Shown one piece after another: positions 1 to 4,449 of a stretch of DNA of 6,684 nucleotides. This DNA comes from Acidocella sp. 35-58-6 (lineage in GTDB: Bacteria; Pseudomonadota; Alphaproteobacteria; Acetobacterales; Acetobacteraceae), in the NCBI GenBank assembly GCA_002281005.1, contig NCFD01000070.1, positions 1 through 6,684 on the forward strand, read 5' to 3'. Position 1 is the first letter of the stretch. Every line of letters begins with the position of its first letter. Below the pieces are notes generated by a model. The model was not told the origin of the DNA, made no database searches, and saw only the letters and a list, made by a program, of their open reading frames with translations. The position numbers and the translations under genes are program-made.

Positions 1-429
1 CATTTGTTCAACATCTGCCACCGAGCGGAACGTCATAACGCCCGGACGGGTAGCACCTGGAAGCGGCAGAACAAACGGGTTGGACCCCGTTGCCAGCAGC
101 AATATATCATACGGGCGCACGCTCCCGTGTTCGCCCGTTACCGTATGCGCGTGGCGGTTAACATCCTGCACCGCTTCACCGGTGATGAGCGTGATATTGT
201 TGGTCTGGTACCATTCAAGGCTATTCAGAACGATCTGCTCGAATGATTTATCGCCCGCCAGCAGCGGTGAAAGCATAATGCGATCATAATTGGGCTGGGG
301 CTCTGCACCAAATACAGTGATATCATACATACCAGGCGCACGCTGTAGAATTTCTTCTACGGTCCGTATGCCTGCCATACCGTTACCAACAACGACCAGT
401 TTTTTGCGCACGTTGCTCATCATATTCAT
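1..429 (-). CDS. nirB: Nitrite reductase [NAD(P)H] large subunit, N-terminal part (runs off the window)
   Basis: This is the first 143 residues of a protein that is normally about 800 or more residues long. NirB is the cytoplasmic siroheme/FAD nitrite reductase that reduces nitrite to ammonium with NAD(P)H. The visible part is the FAD-binding pyridine nucleotide-disulfide oxidoreductase domain: a dinucleotide-binding loop VVGNGMAG at residues 13-20, the NirB-typical NYDRIMLSPLLAG at about 47-59, and the second FAD motif LLATGSNP at about 113-120. The [4Fe-4S]/siroheme half lies outside the window, so the assignment rests on the close match of this N-terminus to NirB rather than to other flavoproteins. 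The ATG at 429 has AAGGAA (443-438) eight bases upstream; a second ATG two codons later is less well placed. It follows narK by 69 bases on the same strand, which places nitrite reduction directly after nitrate/nitrite import. An assimilatory NasB/NirB-type role is inferred from the NasTS context. Confidence 0.88.
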   Translation of the reverse strand, partial: MNMMSNVRKKLVVVGNGMAGIRTVEEILQRAPGMYDITVFGAEPQPNYDRIMLSPLLAGDKSFEQIVLNSLEWYQTNNITLITGEAVQDVNRHAHTVTGEHGSVRPYDILLLATGSNPFVLPLPGATRPGVMTFRSVADVEQM

Positions 430-437
430 CGATACAG

Positions 438-443
438 TTCCTT
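438..443 (-). promoter_or_regulatory. Ribosome binding site of nirB
   Basis: AAGGAA eight bases before the ATG at 429 fixes the start of nirB. No other start in this frame has a comparable upstream match. Confidence 0.65.
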
Positions 444-463
444 AGGAAATGGGCAGAGATATG

Positions 464-488
464 GGCAGGGGGAACAAGCTCCCCTGCC
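464..488 (-). other. GC-rich intercistronic hairpin between narK and nirB
   Basis: On the minus strand GGCAGGGG (488-481) is perfectly complementary to CCCCTGCC (471-464) across a 9-base loop, giving an eight-pair, seven-GC stem that starts 11 bases after the narK stop codon. No T-run follows it (the next bases are CATATCTC), so it does not look like a simple intrinsic terminator. Such hairpins often protect the 3' end of an upstream message or set the ratio between two genes of an operon; which applies here is inference. Confidence 0.6.
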
Positions 489-498
489 TCGGTGCACT

Positions 499-1728
499 TT
501 AGATGCGTACCTGATCCATATCGGTGACACCCTTGGAGAAGCTGGCGCGCCAGCTTTTTTTCACAATGTTAATGCCGATGAAGGCGACCAAGGATAATCC
601 AGCAAAAATCAGAAATCCGGCTTGATACGAACCGGTCCATTGCTTCGAATAGCCAAGGGATGAGGCAAGGTAGAAACCACCGATACCGCCAGCAAACCCT
701 ACCAGCCCGGTCATGACCCCAATTTCGCGGCCAAAGCGTACGGGTACGAGCTGGAACACCGCGCCATTGCCGGTACCGAGTGCAAGCATGGCAATCACGA
801 AGGCACTCAACGCCATTGTCAGGGTAGGCAGGCCAACGCTGACCAGAATGAGCATTGCGGCGGCCACGATATATAATATCGAGAGTGCGCGGATGCCGCC
901 AAATTTATCTGCGAGCAAACCGCCAATCGGGCGGAACATCGATCCGGCAAACACACAGGCTGCCACAGCATATCCCGCTTGCACGGGCGCAAGACCATAT
1001 TGTGCGTGGAAATAAATGCTTAACGAGGATGCGAGCCCGACAAAGCCGCCAAACGTGACGGCATAAAACAGCATGAACCACCAGGTATCAGCAATCGCCA
1101 ATACCTTTAGGTAACCAGCTAATGATTGCTTTGCCGGTTGCACCGGGGCCTCCTTAGCAAACACGATGAAGACCGCCAGAATCACGCACATCAATATGGC
1201 TGTGAGGCCAAAAACATCGACCCAGCCAAAATATAAACCAAGTGCCGGTGCAAACAACGCCGCGACCACGGTGCCGGAGTTGCCGGCACCGGCAAGCCCA
1301 AGTGCCTTGCCCTGATGGTGGGGGGGATACCAGCGTGACGCCATTGGCAACGCAACGGCAAAGGATGCGCCTGCCATGCCGAGCACAACGCCAAGCAACA
1401 ACACCGCACCAAAGCTCGGCACGCCAAAGTACCAAGCTGCGGTCAGCCCCAGAATTACAAAAATTTGGGCGCCAACACCGGTACGCTTGGCACCAAAATG
1501 GTCAACCAACACCCCATTTAAAATGCGCAAAAAAGCGCCGGCCAGTACCGGTACAGCAACCATTAACCCTTTATGTGCAGGGTCAAGATTAAGAGCTTTG
1601 TAGATTTGAATGCCAAGCGGCCCCAACAACACCCAGCACATGAAACTGGCATCAAAATACAGGAACGCTGCAAACAGGGTCGGCAAATGGCCGGACTTTA
1701 AAAAACTTTTTTCACCCGAGAGGGACAT
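499..1728 (-). CDS. narK: Nitrate/nitrite transporter of the NNP family (major facilitator superfamily)
   Basis: An inner-membrane carrier of 409 residues, predicted to move nitrate and/or nitrite across the membrane. It reads as a single 12-helix MFS module. The nitrate-signature motifs of the family are present in both halves: GAGNSGTVVA at 147-156 and GTGNGAVFQLVP at 318-329. Arg68 (AFLRILNG) and Arg266 (SMFRPIGG) occupy the places of the two substrate-binding arginines of NarK (helices 2 and 8). MFS motif-A loops follow helix 2 (GVLVDHFGAKR, 72-82) and helix 8 (GGLLADKFGG, 269-278). The ATG at 1728 has GGAG (1740-1737) eight bases upstream. It lies behind its own sigma-54 promoter and a leader with an attenuator, and just ahead of nirB, so uptake for nitrate assimilation is the likely role. 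It could equally be named nasA or nrtP; the direction of transport and nitrate/nitrite preference cannot be read from sequence. Confidence 0.93.
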   Translation of the reverse strand: MSLSGEKSFLKSGHLPTLFAAFLYFDASFMCWVLLGPLGIQIYKALNLDPAHKGLMVAVPVLAGAFLRILNGVLVDHFGAKRTGVGAQIFVILGLTAAWYFGVPSFGAVLLLGVVLGMAGASFAVALPMASRWYPPHHQGKALGLAGAGNSGTVVAALFAPALGLYFGWVDVFGLTAILMCVILAVFIVFAKEAPVQPAKQSLAGYLKVLAIADTWWFMLFYAVTFGGFVGLASSLSIYFHAQYGLAPVQAGYAVAACVFAGSMFRPIGGLLADKFGGIRALSILYIVAAAMLILVSVGLPTLTMALSAFVIAMLALGTGNGAVFQLVPVRFGREIGVMTGLVGFAGGIGGFYLASSLGYSKQWTGSYQAGFLIFAGLSLVAFIGINIVKKSWRASFSKGVTDMDQVRI

Positions 1729-1736
1729 GCCATAAA

Positions 1737-1740
1737 CTCC
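1737..1740 (-). promoter_or_regulatory. Ribosome binding site of narK
   Basis: GGAG eight bases before the ATG at 1728. It lies well downstream of the attenuator hairpin, so it is transcribed only when the attenuator is passed. Confidence 0.5.
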
Positions 1741-1792
1741 ACGGTGAGCTGGTTGGCTTCACCATCTACGAACCGTCCCTTGGCTCGCGCAG

Positions 1793-1814
1793 AATAAAAT
1801 TGGGGGCTACCCCA
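1793..1814 (-). terminator. Leader attenuator: intrinsic-terminator-like hairpin upstream of narK
   Basis: On the minus strand TGGGG (1814-1810) pairs with CCCCA (1805-1801) over a TAGC loop and is followed at once by ATTTTATT (1800-1793). The stem is short (five pairs, four of them GC; two more A-T pairs are possible after a mismatch), so termination alone may be modest. It lies about 50 bases after the predicted transcription start and about 70 bases before the narK ATG, the position of a transcription attenuator. With the ANTAR-type hairpin just upstream it fits NasT-controlled antitermination. Confidence 0.6.
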
Positions 1815-1825
1815 TTTGGCAAATA

Positions 1826-1841
1826 CAGTCGCCATTGACTG
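1826..1841 (-). promoter_or_regulatory. Probable NasT (ANTAR) RNA-binding hairpin, second stem-loop of the narK leader
   Basis: CAGTC (1841-1837) pairs perfectly with GACTG (1830-1826) around the six-base loop AATGGC (1836-1831). ANTAR antiterminators recognise paired hairpins with six-base loops in which position 1 is A and position 4 is G; this loop has both. It lies between the first leader hairpin and the attenuator stem, 11 bases before the latter. Its loop bases TGGC (1834-1831) could instead pair with GCCA (1820-1817), a possible competing fold. That NasT encoded at 2983-3561 is the protein that binds is inferred from proximity and family. Confidence 0.65.
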
Positions 1842-1845
1842 CCCT

Positions 1846-1867
1846 GCAAACAGCATCCGCTGTTCAC
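1846..1867 (-). promoter_or_regulatory. First leader hairpin of the narK transcript
   Basis: GTGAACAGC (1867-1859) pairs with GCTGTTTGC (1854-1846) over the loop GGAT, giving nine pairs including two G-T wobbles. It begins almost exactly at the transcription start predicted from the sigma-54 promoter. This is where the first hairpin of a two-hairpin ANTAR target belongs, but its loop does not show the usual A1/G4 hexaloop: opening the top pair gives CGGATG. It may be a degenerate first hairpin or only a 5'-end stabiliser. Confidence 0.45.
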
Positions 1868-1876
1868 GTGCAGCGC

Positions 1877-1893
1877 AGCAACAACCGTGCCAA
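1877..1893 (-). promoter_or_regulatory. Sigma-54 (RpoN) promoter of narK-nirB
   Basis: The minus strand reads TTGGCACG-N4-TTGCT, matching the RpoN consensus TGGCACG-N4-TTGCW at every defined position. The invariant GG (1891-1890) and GC (1879-1878) are separated by exactly ten bases, as sigma-54 requires. The start of transcription is expected about 12 bases downstream, near 1866. Sigma-54 promoters need an enhancer-binding activator; NtrC is the natural candidate for a nitrogen gene, but I found no clear NtrC site. The upstream DNA is AT-rich, which would favour bending. Confidence 0.85.
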
Positions 1894-1939
1894 CCAAAAT
1901 AAAGGCCAAATAAAAGAGCAATTTATGTCAGCGCATCAC

Positions 1940-1968
1940 AAAACGCCTAAAAATTATTCTATGGCGCT
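1940..1968 (-). terminator. Probable intrinsic terminator after nasS
   Basis: Starting 13 bases after the nasS stop codon, AGCGCC (1968-1963) pairs with GGCGTT (1947-1942, one G-T wobble). Past a bulged A, TAGAA (1961-1957) pairs with TTTTA (1952-1948), leaving a short AT loop. The 3' arm runs into TTTT (1943-1940). This would separate the nasTS message from the sigma-54 driven narK-nirB message. The U-run is short and overlaps the stem, so efficiency may be partial. Confidence 0.5.
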
Positions 1969-1981
1969 AATATGTGATCGT

Positions 1982-2983
1982 TTATTGATTAATTATATAC
2001 CGTTGTCCAACATCGCAAAACATCTCATCACGATGCGCCGGTTCGGTACCACCTGCCGCGATAAACAGATCTGGACGATATATATTAACAGCATGGTCAA
2101 AAGCGCCAACTGCCACGTGGTGCCACCGGCCCATTTGCGCTGCAAACCATTTGGCGTGATCGATGTTTGGATATTGTGCGTTAAAAACCGGGCCACCTTT
2201 GTCAGGATTGAGGGCTGCCTCAATCAATTCAGCCGGCAGGTCGAGATATTCAGTTTGCGATAATAATGCCGCCAGCGCCGCACGTTTATCGGCAGCCGCG
2301 CAAAGTGCACCAGCTTTACGTAAGGTTTTTAAAATCGCCACAACACCCGCCGGGTCCCGCTCTACCAAATCAGCACGTAAAGTCAGACATTTTTCCGGAT
2401 GATCGCGCCAAATCTCTCGCGATTCCACGGCGATGAACCCAAGCCGCGCATGGCTTGCCACTTGGCCCCAGGGTGCTCCCGCGCAAAATCCATCGATCGC
2501 ATTGGCAGCCAGGCTACTCACCATCTCCGCCGGTGGCAGAACCGTAATTTCAACTTGCTCAGAAGGCCGCAAGCCGGAAGCGGCAAGCCAATAACGCAAC
2601 AACAAGTCGTGGGTGGAAAATCCATGTACCACTGCCAACCGTAGTTTACGCCGGGCCACGATGCTCGCGATGCCGCGATCAGAAAATTCAGTTTGCAAAT
2701 CAGAGGCCAGTGTAACCGCATTGCCATTGGCGCTCAGGCTCATCGGTACCACTAGGTCGGTCTTACGTCCCCGTAAACCGGCTGCACATGCCATCGCCAG
2801 GGGCGGCAGCATCACCGCGCCATCAAGCAGCCCGTAGCTTAGTTTATCGGCAATATTTGCCCACGATGGTTCAACTGAAAGTGAAACGCGCACGCCGTTC
2901 GAGGCAAACATTTCCTCATTATCGGCCAAAATCACCGGCGCCGCATCGCACAACCGCAGCAGCCCCAGCCGGATCGTTCCCAT
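1982..2983 (-). CDS. nasS: NasS-type nitrate sensor (NrtA-family periplasmic-binding-protein fold, cytoplasmic)
   Basis: A 333-residue protein of the NrtA/NasS nitrate-binding family. NasS holds NasT in a complex without nitrate and releases it when nitrate or nitrite binds. The N-terminus (MGTIRLGLLRLCDAAP) goes straight into the binding fold with no signal peptide, twin-arginine motif or lipobox, which separates the cytoplasmic sensor from the transport protein NrtA. Family features include EPSWANIADKL near 38-48, the LPPAEMVSSLAANAIDGFCAG stretch near 149-169, and IWRDHPEKCL at 191-200, whose Lys198 probably corresponds to the nitrate-contacting lysine of NrtA (inferred). The ATG at 2983 is chosen: its first base is the last base of the nasT TGA, and AGGGGA lies about six bases upstream. 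A TTG one codon earlier is less likely. The one-base overlap implies translational coupling, consistent with a partner made in fixed ratio to NasT. Confidence 0.88.
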   Translation of the reverse strand: MGTIRLGLLRLCDAAPVILADNEEMFASNGVRVSLSVEPSWANIADKLSYGLLDGAVMLPPLAMACAAGLRGRKTDLVVPMSLSANGNAVTLASDLQTEFSDRGIASIVARRKLRLAVVHGFSTHDLLLRYWLAASGLRPSEQVEITVLPPAEMVSSLAANAIDGFCAGAPWGQVASHARLGFIAVESREIWRDHPEKCLTLRADLVERDPAGVVAILKTLRKAGALCAAADKRAALAALLSQTEYLDLPAELIEAALNPDKGGPVFNAQYPNIDHAKWFAAQMGRWHHVAVGAFDHAVNIYRPDLFIAAGGTEPAHRDEMFCDVGQRYIINQ

Positions 2984-3561
2984 CAATTTTCCCCTATTTT
3001 GCGGTCATGCAGCAGCATCGCCGCCACCTCTGCTAATTTTTTTTGCTGGTCCATAGCCCGGCGTTGCAAAAACCGATGTGCAACCGGCTCGCTCATTTTA
3101 TCATGCGACATCAGGAGCCGTTTGGCAGCCTCGATGGTCTGGCGTGCTTCAATCTGCTCCTGTACCTCGGTTAGTTTATTCTGTAAGCCGCGCATACGCT
3201 CAAAAACCGCCATGGCCGTGCGTAAAATCGGCTTGATCGCCGGTAACGCGACTCCCCCGACGTGATAGGAACTCACCCCGGCAGCGATCGCGGCTTCCAT
3301 GAAGGCGGGGTCGTCATCATCAACAAACATCAACACTGGAACCATCTGCTGGGCGTTTTGGGCGAGAACCGAATCCAGGCCGTCTCGGTCTGGCCTCGCC
3401 ATATCAACAATCACAACATCCGGGCTGCTACGCTGCACAGCGTCGAGCAAATTCTCGCCAGCGCTGACCAGCATGACCAAAAAACTATCATCTTGCGACC
3501 GCAATTGCGCACAAAGCTCCTCGGCATGTCTGCCATCGCGGTCAGCGACCAGTATTTTCAT
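2983..3561 (-). CDS. nasT: NasT-type ANTAR antiterminator (response-regulator-like)
   Basis: A 192-residue protein with an N-terminal receiver-like domain (about 1-118), a coiled-coil linker (about 118-140) and a C-terminal ANTAR RNA-binding domain (about 135-188). The ANTAR signature is clear: RQTIEAAKRLLM at 140-151, then FLQRRAMDQQKKLAEVAAMLL at about 164-184. ANTAR proteins bind leader hairpins and prevent terminator formation; NasT does so when NasS lets it go. In the receiver, Asp7/Asp9 and the phospho-acceptor-like Asp53 remain, but the usual switch threonine and the conserved lysine (SYHVGG, Gly102 at the lysine place) are missing, fitting control by NasS rather than by phosphorylation. 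The ATG at 3561 opens directly on the receiver strand MKILVADRD, with GAGAA (3576-3572) ten bases upstream; a TTG at 3594 would add 11 unlikely residues. It overlaps nasS by one base. The probable target is the narK leader. Confidence 0.9.
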   Translation of the reverse strand: MKILVADRDGRHAEELCAQLRSQDDSFLVMLVSAGENLLDAVQRSSPDVVIVDMARPDRDGLDSVLAQNAQQMVPVLMFVDDDDPAFMEAAIAAGVSSYHVGGVALPAIKPILRTAMAVFERMRGLQNKLTEVQEQIEARQTIEAAKRLLMSHDKMSEPVAHRFLQRRAMDQQKKLAEVAAMLLHDRKIGEN

Positions 3562-3711
3562 GCACTTACAGTTCTCATAAGGCTGAAGGACCAATTAACG
3601 GGCCAGAGTTTCATTGATAATTCCAACAGGCTTACATGAACAAGACCTCTCAATTTTGTCAGTTTGGCTTTTGAATTTGCGAGTACCTCGACGCGGGCCA
3701 TATGGGGTGAG
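3562..3711. other. Divergent promoter region between nasT and otsB
   Basis: These 150 bases separate the two divergent operons and must carry at least one promoter for each side. I find no sigma-54 GG-N10-GC element. On the minus strand a weak sigma-70-like pair (TTGTTC at 3643-3638, TATCAA at 3619-3614, spacing 18) could serve nasT, and on the plus strand TTGATA (3614-3619) resembles a -35 box without a good partner. None is strong enough to call. No perfect stress sigma (EcfG-type GGAAC) site was seen. Confidence 0.5.
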
Positions 3712-4449
3712 ATGAGTGTTCATACCTTAACGATGCCGCTGGCGCGCGGGGCAGCCGTTTTCCTTGATATCGACGGTACTTTAATCGACCTCGCCGCAAC
3801 GCCCGATGCCGTGGTTATTCCCGCCCATTTGCCCCATTTACTGCGGCGGCTCGCCGCCCGCCACGGTGGCGCACTGGCACTGATTTCGGGACGGAGCCTC
3901 GCTGATATCGACGCCATGTTCGGCGCCGGCGGTATGGCTATCGCGGCCGAACATGGCGCTATCCTGCGCAACGCCGAGGGGCAGGTCATCATGAGCGTCA
4001 CGGCCGATGATGCTCTCTCCTCCCTGTGCGGGCCACTGAGGGCCGCAGTAGCCGCACATCATGGCACCTTGCTGGAGGAAAAACGCTTCGGGCTCGTGGT
4101 CCATTGGCGCGGCGCACCGCAATATGGCGCAAGCCTCACCACTTTTGCCATGCAACTCGCCGCACCACACCCCAGCCTGTTTTTGCAACCGGCCCATGAG
4201 GCTGTTGAAATTCGTGTCCGCGGCCCTGACAAGGCCAGCGCCATGGAACACTTCCTAAGGTCTCCGCCATTCATGGGGCGGCCTCCGGTGTTCGTCGGGG
4301 ATGACCTGACGGATGAGCCCGCCATCGCCCGCGCTACGGCGCTGGGCGGGCGTGGGCTGCATGTTATCCGTGACTTCCCCGGTGGCCCGGCGGCCGTTGT
4401 GGCGTGGCTCGAGGCCGCCCTGGCCGGCAAGGAGGTGGCAGATGCTTGA
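3712..4449 (+). CDS. otsB: Trehalose-6-phosphate phosphatase
   Basis: A 245-residue cytoplasmic HAD-superfamily phosphatase, the usual length for OtsB, which dephosphorylates trehalose-6-phosphate to trehalose. All HAD motifs are present: motif I FLDIDGTL with the nucleophile Asp19 and acid/base Asp21; motif II ISGR with Ser59; motif III Lys174 in RGPDKA; motif IV GDDLTDE at 196-202, the magnesium-binding acidic cluster typical of OtsB. The cap-domain portion between about 100 and 170 contains HWRGAP (131-136) and EIRVRG (166-171), both common in this family. The ATG at 3712 is preceded by GGGGTGAG (3704-3711); a TTG at 3664 in frame would add 16 residues without a recognisable site and is not preferred. 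Its 3' end overlaps the GH15 gene by 8 bases, and otsA follows that gene, so the pathway partner is in the same transcript. Regulation cannot be read from the upstream DNA. Confidence 0.93.
   Translation: MSVHTLTMPLARGAAVFLDIDGTLIDLAATPDAVVIPAHLPHLLRRLAARHGGALALISGRSLADIDAMFGAGGMAIAAEHGAILRNAEGQVIMSVTADDALSSLCGPLRAAVAAHHGTLLEEKRFGLVVHWRGAPQYGASLTTFAMQLAAPHPSLFLQPAHEAVEIRVRGPDKASAMEHFLRSPPFMGRPPVFVGDDLTDEPAIARATALGGRGLHVIRDFPGGPAAVVAWLEAALAGKEVADA
4431..4436 (+). promoter_or_regulatory. Ribosome binding site of the GH15 gene, inside otsB
   Basis: GGAGGT five bases before the ATG at 4442. It decides the start against upstream in-frame alternatives that would extend the reading frame back to 4313 inside otsB. 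Confidence 0.75.

Larger units (their letters stand above)
1729..1981 (-). other. Regulatory gap between nasS and narK
   Basis: This 253-base stretch has no convincing gene. In minus-strand order it holds a terminator after nasS, an AT-rich segment, the sigma-54 promoter, two leader hairpins, the attenuator hairpin and the narK ribosome binding site. The last 60 bases before narK contain no further structure that I can support. A small reading frame (1835-1698) is discussed as a finding only. Confidence 0.8.

Noticed and set aside
1926..1940. Possible NifA-type upstream activator site TGT-N-ACA ahead of the sigma-54 promoter
   Set aside because: The spacing is nine bases instead of the required ten, and it lies against the nasS terminator, so it is probably chance.
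1835..2263. Plus-strand frame of 142 codons across the nasS 3' end and the narK upstream region
   Set aside because: It lies antisense to the well-supported nasS coding sequence, the sigma-54 promoter and the leader, and its product has no recognisable features.
3597..3624. Possible general-stress (EcfG-like) promoter on the minus strand, GGAAT...CGTT
   Set aside because: The -35-like box has a mismatch (GGAAT instead of GGAAC), the spacing is too long, and it points toward nasT, not the trehalose genes.
3838..4251. Minus-strand frame of 137 codons inside otsB
   Set aside because: It is the antisense shadow of a clear HAD phosphatase; GC-rich codon use keeps the opposite frames open.
4313..4441. 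Upstream extension of the GH15 gene by 43 codons
   Set aside because: The extension is Arg/Pro-rich, overlaps otsB out of frame, and the ATG at 4442 has a strong GGAGGT site and opens directly on the conserved GH15 N-terminus.
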